64,000 nucleotides of DNA. Source: Peribolospora baueri. Its lineage: Eukaryota; Basidiomycota; Peribolosporomycetes; Peribolosporales; Peribolosporaceae. The position numbers and the translations under genes are program-made. How positions within the stretch are numbered: the first letter of the stretch is position 1; the number at the start of each line of letters is the position of its first letter. Below, one piece after another: positions 44,701 through 55,184 of the stretch. The stretch is from assembly GCA_029717555.1 (NCBI GenBank), contig JAMDHS010000006.1, forward strand, positions 310,001 through 374,000. Reading direction: 5' to 3'. Under the pieces are notes generated by a model, which was not told the DNA's origin, ran no database searches, and saw only the letters and a list, made by a program, of their open reading frames with translations.

Positions 44701-46032
44701 CGACCTTGCTCCTCGCATCGACCCGCACCATTTTCCGGTACCTTCAGCCGTTTCTTTGACCAAGCTCAGTCGTCCGACGAGCATGGTTTGCCCCACCCCC
44801 CTTCAGGTGACAGCAAGTCGAGCAGGTCGAGCCCGCAGACGTTTGGCAGGGAGAGTTTGAAGGGAGCGCAGGTGATCGCGCAGGTCGATCGGAAATTCTT
44901 GCTGTGCAAAGCCAGGGGAAGGGCTGTCAGACGAGAGGAGGAGGGAGACGAGGAAGAGGACGAGGAGATGATGGTACTGATAGACCAGCACGCTGCGGAC
45001 GGTGAGTTTGAATCGTCCCAGGACGGTTCTGTCGACGGTCCTTTGGACTGACGCCAATTCGCACGCTTGCCAGAACGCATCCGTCTTGAACGTTTCTTCA
45101 GATCCTTCACTGCGGACGTCCAGTCGGGGGCGCTCCCGCTGTTTACCTTTCCGTCTGAAGAACCGGCTCGAATGCTGGTCAGCCGACGCGAGGCGAGGCT
45201 GCTGTCCTCGGATCCATCTAAGCACGCGGCTTTTCGAACATGGGGGTTGGGAGTCGAGGTGGACGTTGCGTCGATGGAGGTAGCTGAGGCGGCCGACTCG
45301 GCGGAGGACGAGGTGGGCGGGAGACAAGGGCGTAAAGAAGGGGCGGCCGTTCAGTTGCTGGTCCGGCACGTGCCGTTGATTGTGTCTGACCGACTCGTCG
45401 CGGACGAGGAGGCTTTGAGGGAGACGATGACGGGATACTTGGCGTGGCTCGAAGAACACTCGGCCGGCACGCTTTCCGGCGCTGTTGCAAGCCAGATGAC
45501 AAGCGGAAAGGAGACGGATTGGGTGAGCGCTCTGCGCGGGGCACCCAGGAGGCTGCTCGACCTGATCGTATCGAAAGCCTGTCGAGGTGAGCTGAGCGAC
45601 GGGCGAAGGGCGAGCGTTCTCCACCTCGCATCTTTGTCTTGACATCGCGCGCGGCCCCTTTTCTCTCCCCTTCCCGGCCGCAGGGGCGATCATGTTCAAC
45701 GACCGGCTGGAGCTGGAGCAGTGCGAGCGACTGGTGGATCAGCTGAGCGAGACGGTGTTTCCGTTTCAGTGCGCTCATGGGAGGTGCGTGAACGGTTTGC
45801 AATCCGTCCGGCTCTTTCGTGAAAGCTGCCCTCGCCCTCCACCTGACCCGCCTTCGTGAATCCTACCCTTCGTCTGACGCGCAGGCCATCCTTGATACCG
45901 GTCTTGAGCCTGAGCTCGGCGAGGAAGCGGCGACGCGGACGGCCAATCAATTGGGCCGGCCTGCGGGCCCTCAGAGAGGGAGGTACGGCGGCGGTAGGAG
46001 GCGAGGGAGAGGCTCGCGGCGGACAGCAGTAA
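41793..46032 (+). CDS. MLH3: DNA mismatch-repair/meiotic MutL homologue Mlh3
   Basis: MutL-family protein that forms the MutL-gamma endonuclease with Mlh1 (crossovers and repair of some loops). More than ten exons. N-terminal GHKL ATPase: IRSAVSIPSLPRVVLELVQN, with motif I Glu/Asn about residues 49-53; VLDDGVGI as motif II; then STFGFCGETLASLS where the family has GFRGEAL; and GTSVSLRDLFHK, then LPVRRRSH. Later exons include YVNERSLERCDLHELVSD and HPVYVLNLRIPASEVDVLFD. The C-terminal endonuclease is intact: DRKFLLCKARG, the metal-binding DQHAADERIRLE, ACRGAIMFND and FPFQCAHGRPSLIPVL. An alternative GTG at 41784 precedes the chosen ATG. Upstream are retroelement scraps. The identity is firm; the exon between about 43470 and 43690 is not settled. 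Confidence 0.92.
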
Positions 46033-46630
46033 AAGGCCACTCGTGTGTCGTCTGTACTGCGCATGTGTGTATGGTTTGTCGCCCTCGGTTCTGATAAGCA
46101 CGAGTTGGGTGGTGTGTGCATGTACAGACAGGCAAGACAGAGCAGAACATGGCTGGGTCCGACGGTGCGTGCAATTCCCTTCCGGCCTCCGCCGCCCTCC
46201 ATGGCGCAAATCTGGCGGAAAATGCGCAAGAAGAACGAGTACGATGGCCGTAGACGCCAACGATGGCTCCAGGACGGATGCGCCGTCTCTTTCTCTCTTT
46301 CTATCTCTCACTCTCACTCTCTCCCGGACGGAGGGGGAAGCTGGCGCAGCTGGGCGGGGCGCGAGGCAGCTTGCTGTGGCGTTTCCGTACCGCCAGCCGG
46401 TGATAAGAGCGGGAGGTGGGCGTGGATCGACCGACCGGCCGTGGCACAACTATATGTGCTTCGATCAGCTCGGCGCCGACGGTGGTGTAGAAGGGGAAAA
46501 AAAAATGTGTTGGGGTTGGCAACCAACCAACACCTTAACGCTTACGCCCCGCGCTGTGCCTGGCTGGCGGGAGCATCTGCCCAAGCGGATGATGATGGGT
46601 CGCTCGAAAGAGGTGGAGCGAACGGCGCTT

Positions 46631-46675
46631 GCCATCGAACGAGGAGTGCTTGCCATTATCTCCTCGTTCGATGGC
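46631..46675. repeat. Perfect 16-bp inverted repeat, 13-nt loop
   Basis: GCCATCGAACGAGGAG (46631-46646) and its exact reverse complement CTCCTCGTTCGATGGC (46660-46675) surround 13 nt. It lies about 600 bp after the MLH3 stop. The same arm and loop size class as the COX17 hairpin is notable, but the sequences are unrelated. Confidence 0.85.
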
Positions 46676-46848
46676 GTGCTCGCGCTTCGCCGTCCATTGC
46701 TTGCTTGCTAGAGTACGCTGGTGGACGCCGACGTTGAGGATGAGAACGAGGATGAGGATGAGCGCCATCTAACGCACGCAACTGATCCAGGCTCAGCACA
46801 CGACACGGCACGACCAGCTCCACTCGCAATCGCAATCGCACAACTCTT

Positions 46849-46889
46849 CGTCTTCGTCTTCGTCTTCGTCTTCGTCTTCGTCTTCGTCT
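46849..46889. repeat. TTCGTC hexanucleotide repeat
   Basis: Six to seven tandem copies of TTCGTC, read directly, about 410 bp upstream of the permease start codon. Confidence 0.85.
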
Positions 46890-47295
46890 CGAATCCAATC
46901 CATTACCTCCTTCGCCCCTTTAAGAGCTCCAGCTCTACCCCGGCAAGACGCTCGCCCCCTCTTCTCACTCACCTCTTCCCCCTCGGCACCACTCGCGTGC
47001 CGTCGCGCGCCTGCTCTGTCTGACTTCTCTTTGCTTCCTCTACCCTGCCCGTCTTCTTATCTGTATAGATCGATAGATACCTCGCTCATCCAACGTCCCT
47101 CGCTCCCCTCCATCACCACCTGCGCCACTCGGCCAGCCTGGTCGCCCCTCGCACCCTCCTCACCAGTCCTCCTTCCTCCGCCGCTTCAACCGCTCCTCCT
47201 CCGCCTCCGCCAGCGGCGCCGGCAAGCCCGCCTCTTCCTCCCAACTCTCCTTCACCGACGCAAAAGCCTCGCCGCCGGCCGTACCCCCGGCGACC

Positions 47296-49702
47296 ATGGC
47301 GTCAGGAGCGCAGCCCGCCACAGAAGACCTAGAGAAGGTCGTGACGGCCACCGCCTCAGAAGCGCCGGTCACGGATGCCGAACAGAAAGTCCGACCGGGA
47401 GAGCTGTCCATCGTCGAGGACGCCGCGGGAGGGTTGGGAAGGCATCTCGGACTGCTTGATACTACTTTCTTGGTCGTGAGTGGCCCACCGGTCGCCTGTC
47501 TTTCTGTCTTCGAGCGGCCCGTGTCGCTGATCGTTCCCGCCCGCCATCGCTCTCTCGCCCAGATCGGCCGCATCATCGGCACAGGAATCTTCTCCACCCC
47601 GTCCAGCATCGTCGCCGAGGTCGGCTCCGTCGGAGCGGCCCTCTTCCTTTGGGTCCTTGGCGGCCTCCTCTCCTTTTGCGGCCTGTTCATCTGGATAGAG
47701 TTTGCTACCATGTTTCCCCGATCTGGCGGCGAGAAGGTCTATCTTGAAGCGGTCTACCGACGTCCGAAACTATTGGCCACCATCGTCTTTGCCGCCAACG
47801 CCATCTTCCTCGGCTTCACCGCTTCCGGGTGCATTGTCTTTGCCCGTGAGTCAGCTCGCCGCCGACCTTGGAAAATTGTCGCGGTGTATACCAGTCGCAC
47901 CCTTGCACTCATCCGTCACTCATCCGTTGTTCGTACGCATGCCCTCATCGCTTCTGGCAGAGAACATCATGGTCGCCGCAGACGTGACGCCGGGACGGTG
48001 GAACTCGCGAGGGATCGCCTTGGGCGTCATCTCGTGCGTCTCCTGTTTGCCCCCCCTCCATCTTTCCTTTCCTATACGCTTACCAGCTGACCTTGTCGTT
48101 TCTCTGCGACGTTTTTCCAGCTTTGTCACGATCGTACACGGCTTCTTTCCCCGGATTGGCATTCATTTTATGAACGCGCTCAGCGTGTTCAAGATTGCCA
48201 TCTTGGTCTTCATCGTGGTGCGTCGTCTGTCGATCGTGTCGGCTCCGCTCGCCTTCTGCCGTGCTCACTTCCTCTCCTCGCCTTGTTTGTTCCTCGCCGC
48301 AGGTCACCGGATGGGTCGTCCTCGGAGGGCGAACGCACATCGAAGACCCGCACGCCAACTTTCGCAACGCCTTTACCGGCTCCTCCCACTCGAGCTACGA
48401 ATATGCCACCGCGCTCTTCAAAGTCCTCAACAGCTTTACCGGCTGGAGCAACGCGGCGTACGTGCTGAACGAGGTCAAGAACCCGATTAGTACGATCAAG
48501 AAGGCGGGTCCCCTCGGCCTTGGCACTTGCGCCGTGCTGTACCTCTTCGCCAATATCGTGAGTCCTCTCCCTTCCACCTTGCCCTGTCGTTGTCGGTCTC
48601 TCTTTCCGAAAACGTCTCACGTCTCACGTCGACCAACAACCCCCATCAACGCTTCGCCAGTCCTACTTCGCTGTCGCGAGCGTGGAAGAAGTCTCCAAAT
48701 CCGGTGTCACCGTCGCGGCATACTTCTTCAAGCGGGTTTTTGGTACTACCGCCGAGAGGGCTCTCTCCGTCTTTGTCGCGCTTAGCGCTCTTGGGTGAGC
48801 GAACAGGTTTATCGCTTCTTGACACGCTCTTCCGTCCGTTTGACGCTCACGCTCCACTTTTTTCGTTTCGTCTCATCCGCTAGCAACGTCTTCACCATCA
48901 CCTTTGCCCAATCCCGAGTCAATCAGGAGCTGGCCAAAGAGGGCGTCCTGCCGTGGAGCAGGTTCTGGGCGGTGAGCGCTGGCGCTGGCGAAACCGTCAG
49001 CAGCGGGGCGTGCTCCACCCCAACTCTGCTGACCGGGCAAACTCGTGTCGTCTCCTCTCTCCCCAGTCCAACTGGCCCTGCCGCTCCCCACTGGCCGGCC
49101 TCATCGTCCACCTGATCCCCTCCGTCATCGTCATCATCGGTCCCCCGCCGGGCGACGCTTACAACTTTATCCTCGACGTCGAGGGATACCCGACCCAGAT
49201 CATCAATCTCTTTGTCGTGCTAGGCCTGTTCTGGCTCAGGTGGAAGTATCCACATACCCCTAGAGCTTTCAAGGGTGAGCGTTTTGCTGGACTTCGTTTT
49301 GGATTGGCCCGCCTAACTCAACTCGGTACTCTCCTTTCTCGCTCTGCCCAGTCTGGCTCCCCGTCGCCTTATTCTTCCTCGCCGGTGCCGTCTTTCTCCT
49401 CGTCGTTCCCTTCATTCGTCCCCCCGGCGGCAAGGGCGACACGTCCCTGCCCTACTGGCTCGCTCCGGTCATCGGCATCGCCGTCATGCTCGCCGGCGTC
49501 CGTGAGTCCGCTCGCTCGTCCTTTCCTCCTTTCTTTCGACCGCGACTGACTGACTGACGGGACGCCCTCCTCCCTCGCAGTGTATTGGTTCGTCTGGCAA
49601 AAACTCCTCCCCTCGCTCTTCCGCTTCCACTACCAGCCAGTCAAGGGCACGCTCGCCGACGGCACCGTCGTCACGGAGTACCTTCGCGTCCCCAACGCTT
49701 GA
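47296..49702 (+). CDS. Amino-acid permease of the LAT/Mup1-like group
   Basis: Plasma-membrane amino-acid transporter of the APC superfamily, closest in feel to the fungal methionine permease Mup1 and other L-type transporters. About ten exons. After a roughly 45-residue acidic N-terminus the first span carries IGRIIGTGIFSTPSSIVAEV, the substrate-helix signature. Later segments include FIWIEFATMFPRSGGEKVYL, NALSVFKIAILVFIV, FTGWSNAAYVLNEVKNPIST, FTITFAQSRVNQELAKEGVL and LVVLGLFWLRWKYPHTPRAFK-like text near the last third. The protein ends TEYLRVPNA after about twelve spans. The spliced length (about 530-550 residues) fits the family. Substrate specificity cannot be read from sequence. SHR3, a chaperone for yeast amino-acid permeases, lies 2.1 kb downstream on the same strand. 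Confidence 0.88.
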
Positions 49703-50125
49703 TCGCCGTCCTCTTTCTTTCTTTCTTCCTCTCCCTTCCTCGCCCGTCGTCGTCGTCGTCGTCCTTTGGCCGCTTCCATCGCGTGCTTGCTTGCCTTCTC
49801 GCTTGGCTTCCCATCCGCTCCGTTTGTCCGAGCGCTTCATGAGTGCATCGTCATCGTCATCGTTACCCCCTCATGTTTCATCTCTCGGTCATGCCAAGTT
49901 AAACATCGATCGTCGTACCTTGCTTCCCATCCTCGTCAGCCGTCGTGAGAGAGAGAGAGCGTCGACGCGCACAAGCACAAGCTCGGGCGGGGATGGAAGC
50001 GGCCGTCCCTCCATATGCCGTTGGCCTAGGCTTGATTGACGCGCGTGAGTACGCGGCTGATCCTGGACACCGTCAACGTTCCCTTCGCCCGTCGGCCCTT
50101 CGCACCGCACCCGTTGACCACGAAA
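49703..50125. other. Convergent 3' region of permease and TANGO2 genes
   Basis: About 420 bp holding both 3' untranslated regions. TTTC, GTC and CATCGT simple repeats; no gene seen. Confidence 0.6.
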
Positions 50126-51587
50126 TCACAACGACCGAGAGACCTCCGGCTCCGGTTCCAACGCAAACTCGAACACCCGCCGGCCGACGCCCTTGGTGGG
50201 ACATCCGCGCTGGTCGAGCACGTACACGTCCCTCTCGACGAACGTGGCGTTGCCGCGCCTGTCCACGAGCAGCACCGTGGCCGTTCGAGTGGCGTACCAG
50301 TCCGACGTCGCCGTCGCCGTCGCCGCCGCACCCGCACCGGAAGGAGAACCGTCAGCACGGCCGTCTGCCCCGGAGCGGAGGGCCTCGTGGCCTTCATGGG
50401 CCGCTGCTTGGCTGGTGGTGTCCACGGGTTTTGAAGGTGGAGATAATCGAACGGGGGGGATCTGGATCGAGAGGCGCATCTGCGATCGCTCCGTCAGCTG
50501 TGGACGGTATTCGTAGCTGTTTGACAGGAGAGCAAAAAAAGAGTGATGTGAAATCAGTACGGAAAGGGACGTGCAAGGATGTAGCCATGCGGACGACGTC
50601 GGCCACCCGTTCACTGGACTCACCTCAGGACGTCGAATAGCCTCTCCACAAGTCCCTCCTTCGCTTCTGACTCCATCACACCGTCCCAGTCGTCGATGGC
50701 ACGCATGAACGCGCGCTCCCCTCGTTCGACTTTCTCCCACGGATCTAGGAAGGTGCTGTTCGATAGACCGCAAGCCACGCATCCCGTCGTCGTCGTTCCA
50801 GATGCAGATGCAACGCCTACGTCACCATTTCGCTCCACCGCCGGCCAAGGCGATTGGCTCGGTGTGAAAGCGGAGCGAGAGACGACAAGGCGCGCCCCAC
50901 CCGAGCCTGCTGGTTCTCGGTTGGAAACATAGGCCACCTCACACGAGCCGGATGAGGATGAGGACGGCTCAGGTCTTGAAGAAGCCGAGCATTGGCTGAC
51001 GACCAAGTTGAACCCGGCAAACTCGTCCTGCACGCGCTCCACCTCTTTCACGTACTCCAACGGACTCAGCGCCGCCGCTGAGCCTTGCGCTCCTCCTGGC
51101 TGACCACCTTGCGGAGCGGCGGTCGGACTTTGAGAGGCAAGAAAGTCTTTAACTAGACGGCCTCGGCTCTGCACCTTGTGACGAGGAGGCGGCTCGGTAA
51201 AGTTGGTGAGCACGGCAAAGCGTCCCGTCTTCGTGATACCGAGCCAGGTGCCCCCGCCGGAGAGGTCTAGGCCGGAATAGACGTAGGGAAGAGAGGAAGG
51301 GGCGGAGAGGGTCGGCTTGCCCCCATCGAACGAATGCAAGGCAGCCGGCGCGGATGGTCTGGAGAGGTATTCATCTCGGTTACTCGCGACGATCCTATGC
51401 GCCCCGTCCCCGTCGGCCGTCCGTCCGTCCGATCGTCGGCGAGTCCGTCAAGTCAAGTCAGTCAACGGGTCCGGCGTCAGGGAGGCAAAACGATCGATTT
51501 CGGGGGACAAAGAGGGTCTCTGCTCGCTGGTCCTGGTGCTCACAGCTGGTAGTGCGGATGATGGAGGGTCCAGAAGATGCAACACAT
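50126..51587 (-). CDS. TANGO2/NRDE-family protein
   Basis: Member of the NRDE family (DUF833), named for the Asn-Arg-Asp-Glu motif. The human member TANGO2 affects Golgi organisation and acyl-CoA/heme handling; the biochemical role is unsettled. Three exons (51544-51587, 50624-51394, 50126-50516) give 401 residues. It opens MCCIFWTLHHPHYQLIVAS, directly followed by NRDEYLSRP, with Cys2 conserved. Then come SGGGTWLGITKTGRFAVLTN and SLLEYV-like segments, and in the last exon YEYRPQLTERSQ, SDWYATRTATVLLVDRRGN and ATFVERDVYVLD. The first exon is only 44 nt. A low-complexity Gln/Gly/Ala/Pro insert makes it longer than the usual 280. It shares a 240-bp divergent promoter with SHR3. The call is firm. 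Confidence 0.92.
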
Positions 51588-51827
51588 CTTGCGTTCAGTG
51601 CTTGTCTGGCTCGCTGTGGACGCACCGGAAGGAGTTGCGTGCGCTGTTCTCGAACCTCGTGATCAGCGCCGCAGTCGAGTCCATTCACTGTCAAGATCCG
51701 AGCGCCCCCGCCGTCGTCCGTCTTCGTCGTCTTCGTCGTCCTCGCCGCTCCACTCACTCGCCCGACACAGACGACTGCCCCGCCAAGGTCGAGTCCAAGG
51801 CAAGTCGAAGGAAAGACATAGGGAAGG
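51588..51827. promoter_or_regulatory. Short bidirectional promoter between TANGO2 and SHR3
   Basis: Only 240 bp separate the two divergent start codons, so the promoter is necessarily shared. A CTTCGTC repeat (about 51720-51740) is present. No specific factor site is claimed. Confidence 0.55.
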
Positions 51828-52870
51828 ATGGGCGGCTTCCTCACCGCACTCGTGCTCGGGTGCACCTCCTTTCTTCTCGGTGGGTAATTCGCACGCCCGC
51901 TCGGCCTGCTCTGCTCGTCTTACTGCGCTGGTCAGTGCGCTGACGGGATTGGAATCTTCGGCTGACCGTCCGTCCTGCTTTGCGACCGTATTCATTCAAC
52001 GCTCAAACACGAACAGGCACCCTGGCGATGCACTGGTCAGCGGACCACCTCGTACTCTGGCAGTCGCCCGTGACGGCCGACTCGGTCCAAACGGCGCTCT
52101 CTTATTACCGCTCCACCCTCTTGGCCCTCGTCTCTGCGCCCTCGTCCCCGTCCGAGTCCTTCCACTCAGCGCTATGGTACCTGCTTCACGGCGTGGGCGT
52201 CGTGGGAGCGTTGGGGCTTTTGGCCAAGATGGTCAGGGGGACGCAGAGCAATTGGCTGTTTGATGGGGCGACGTTATGTGAGTTCTCTCGCACCTTTCGC
52301 CTGTCGTCCTTTCACCAGAGCTAGGAATGGGGGAGGGAGGGGAGGATGAATACTGAGGACAGCGATGCATTCGTCTCTGTCGCTTCGAAACTCGCTTTTC
52401 CCTTGCTCTCCTCCGAACCCGGTCCCCGCGGCCCCAACAGTTCTGTACTCGTGTGCAGCGGTCGCCTACCGAGGCAACGTCGTACATTGTAAGTGGTTCG
52501 CAGTCGCCCCATGGCGTCCTGTCCCTGCTGCGACCTCGTTTGCACCTTTATTCATAGTTCGCTTGCTTGGGTCGCCCACGCGTCGTTCGCAGACCTGTCC
52601 GACCTTTCCGAGACGAGCCCGCCCACGGCGTCGTCACCGGATCCCGATCAGACGTTGCGCGACCTGGCCGTCTCGCACGCTGTCATCGCAGTCGCCTTGA
52701 CCGGCTGCGTGCTGCTTCAGGTGGGACAGTACTACGCCGAGAGGGCGGAGGGGGAGGAGGACGAGAAGAGGAGGCAAGAGAAGAAGGAGAGGAGGGAGGC
52801 GAGGAGGAAGAGGAGAGAGGCGGCGGGCGACGGTGCGGTCGTCGATAGCAAGGTTAGGCAGAGGAAGTGA
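51828..52870 (+). CDS. SHR3: ER membrane chaperone Shr3 for amino-acid permeases
   Basis: Four-span ER protein that in yeast folds and packages amino-acid permeases for COPII export. Four exons (51828-51879, 52017-52277, 52441-52488, 52593-52870) give 212 residues, the usual size. Family text: MGGFLTALVLGCTSFLLGT (span 1), then LAMHWSADHLVLWQSPVTAD, ALWYLLHGVGVVGALGLLAK (span 2), NWLFDGATLFLYSCAAVAY (span 3) and LAVSHAVIAVALTGCVLLQV (span 4). The cytosolic tail is a long run of charged Glu/Lys/Arg residues, as in other Shr3 proteins, and has a dibasic end (KVRQRK). It lies downstream of an amino-acid permease on the same strand, with TANGO2 between them on the other strand. Confidence 0.9.
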
Positions 52871-53536
52871 ATGTGTGGGAAGAGCGTCGCATGGAGCGAG
52901 ACGGAGAGGAATACATTCCATGATCGCAGTGCCGACTTTGACACATGCGTACATACATACATACATACAGTATGAGCTCATCCCATCGTGGCGGTGACGA
53001 GACGCGTCAACACCGTGTCTCACGAGCTCCTTTCTTTCTTCGCTTTGCCTCGTCTCGTCCTTCCTTCGTTCGCCGGCGCCGGGGTTGGGGTTCTGTGCAC
53101 GCATGTCTGGCACGGCGACGATGAGAGACGGGGAGGATGTCGGGAAACATGGATGGATAGAAGACCGATGATGGGCGCGTCGTGCGAGCCGAGCTGCTGC
53201 GGAATCGGATATGGTACAGTCAGGCGAGCCAAGTCAGCCCCGCCGAGCACCGTCGCCGTCGCTGTCGCTGCGAGCCGAGGGATCACGTGATAGTAGTTAA
53301 TTCCTTAGTCATCGATCGAACGAGATGATCGGAATAGTGATTGGCTGGCTTCGCGAGCGCAGGCGGCAATAATCGCTCGTCGCGGGGAGCGAGCGTCGAG
53401 CGTCGCTGCGGCGGCCTCCACTTGCCCTCCCCTCTCCATCGTCCACCCATTCCTCCATCTCTCCCGAACACCACCTCGTCTCGTCTCCACTCTCTCCTTC
53501 TCGTCCTCTTTTACCTGCACTCACTCTCTACCCAAA
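52871..53536. promoter_or_regulatory. Intergenic, SHR3 3' side and SOD1 promoter
   Basis: About 670 bp. A CATA repeat (about 52948-52970) is near the SHR3 end. The SOD1 leader (about 53410-53530) is CT-rich. No gene seen. Confidence 0.55.
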
Positions 53537-54571
53537 ATGGTCAAGGTGAGCGGGTGAGAGAGCGAGCTAGCGCCAGAGCCGCTTCACATGCATAAGCGAG
53601 GCACTTTGGCCGTCCGGGGCTTCTTGCTCGACGGCAGCGCCCCCCGACTGACGAGGTCCCCATCCCACCGTCACGGTACTCATACTCACCACCCCCGCCT
53701 TGCTTCCCTCCCTCCATGTCTCCCTCCTTCTCCTGCTACTCCTTTTCTCCTCACCTCTTCTTGCCCCAACTCTTCTTTCTTTCCCACCACCTCTTTCCCT
53801 TTCCTTCACCATGATGCGCTCCGCTAGGCTATCGCTGTTCTCAGGGGCGACTCCCCCGTCCACGGCATCGTCAACTTCGAGCAGGCCGACGAGAAGTCCC
53901 CCGTCACCGTCACCGGCGAGATCAAGAACCACGACAAGAACGCTCTGAGGGGCTTCCACGTCCAGTGAGTCGTCCCCTCTTCTCCCCGCCTCCTCTCGCT
54001 CTACCCTTCCCTCCGCCTCTCGCTCTCGCTCACCGTGCCCTTTCTCACGCTTGCCTCGCAGCGCCTTCGGTGACAACTCGAACGGCTGCACTGTCAGTTG
54101 TACTCTCCTCTCTTGCCCATTTCCATCACTTCCCCTTATCCGAAAACACTGCTGACTGGTTCCTTCACGCGCATGCATGGATCCACCACACCCTTCCCAG
54201 TCCGCCGGCCCCCACTTCAACCCCTTCAACAAGAAGCACGGCGGCCCCACGGACGAGGAGCGCCACGTCGGCGACCTTGGCAACATCCAGACGGACGAGA
54301 ACGGCGTTGCCAAGCTGAACATCACCGATAAGCAAATCAGCCTCATCGGACCCCTTTCCATCGTCGGCCGCACCGTTGTCGTTCACGCTGGCACCGACGA
54401 CCTTGGCAAGGGCGGCAACGAGGAGAGCTTCAAGACCGGCAACGCTGGCGGCCGCGTCGCCTGCGGTGTCATCGGTGAGTTGTTTAATCGACATCTCTTC
54501 AAGCGTGTTTTCAAACGCTCATCATCGGGATTCATCTCTCGTGCCACCCCTTTGTAGGCATTGCTGCTTAG
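53537..54571 (+). CDS. SOD1: Cu/Zn superoxide dismutase
   Basis: Cytosolic copper/zinc enzyme that converts superoxide to oxygen and hydrogen peroxide. Five exons (53537-53545, 53828-53964, 54062-54092, 54201-54474, 54558-54571) give 154 residues, the standard length. Metal ligands are visible: [14 protein letters not shown] (Cu-binding His pair and the disulfide Cys), AGPHFNPF and [16 protein letters not shown] (bridging and Zn-binding His/Asp), [18 protein letters not shown] (Cu His and the electrostatic loop) and [13 protein letters not shown] (second disulfide Cys). The first exon is only three codons, MVK. Intron 3 has a GTCAGT donor. No defect seen. Confidence 0.98.
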
Positions 54572-55184
54572 ATTGATCCATCGACAGGTTGCGGCTGGGG
54601 TAGTGGCATATAGCACGTCGGTAAAACAGCATCATGTAGTAGTAGTGGCTAAACCGTCGAGCCGATGATGAGCCGACGCTCACTCGAGCGTCTTGGGAAT
54701 ATCGAATCGCTAAAGTTGAGCTGTAGTCGTCCTTTCCTCCTTTTCTCGCTCTCGCTCTCGTTCTGATTGCATGCGGGCGTGCGAGCGCACGTAGGAGCAG
54801 GAGCAGGAGCAGGAGCAGGGGCCGCAACAGGCTTGTCAGAGGGCACAGCGGACATGTACCCAGGTAGACAGACGGACGTAGGGTTGAAGAGACGATAAAT
54901 ATCCACCGGGAAGAGCGAAAAAGTGTCCTGGGAAATACGACAAAACGAAACGAAGGCCGACTCGTGGGGGCGGGGCGGCGTAAGGCAGGGCAGGGCAGGG
55001 CAGAGCAAAGCATGGTAGGGGCGAGAAATCTGGATATGGATGGCCATCACGTGTGTGAGACGGGGGGGAGGGGGGGGGCGAGGTACGGTATATACGGCCT
55101 TCTTTTCCCTTCCTGCAAACCTACATATGAGAAAGCGGCGCCGGGAGGGAAGAGAAAAGGAAACGGAGTCTCGTTTTCTCGACG
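54572..55184. other. Convergent 3' region of SOD1 and the ABC transporter gene
   Basis: About 610 bp. A GAGCAG repeat (about 54793-54818) and a GGCAG repeat (about 54984-55003) are present, with a short G-rich stretch at about 55062-55080. No gene supported. Confidence 0.55.

Larger units (their letters stand above)
46033..47295. other. Intergenic between MLH3 and permease, with perfect hairpin
   Basis: About 1.26 kb without a supportable gene. A 16-bp perfect inverted repeat lies at 46631-46675, and a (TTCGTC)n hexanucleotide repeat at about 46849-46889. The last few hundred bases are CT-rich and probably the permease promoter and leader. Confidence 0.55.

Noticed and set aside
46045-46737. 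230-codon frame between MLH3 and the permease
   Set aside because: Begins at the MLH3 3' end, has no recognisable motif, and runs through the perfect inverted repeat; more likely chance.
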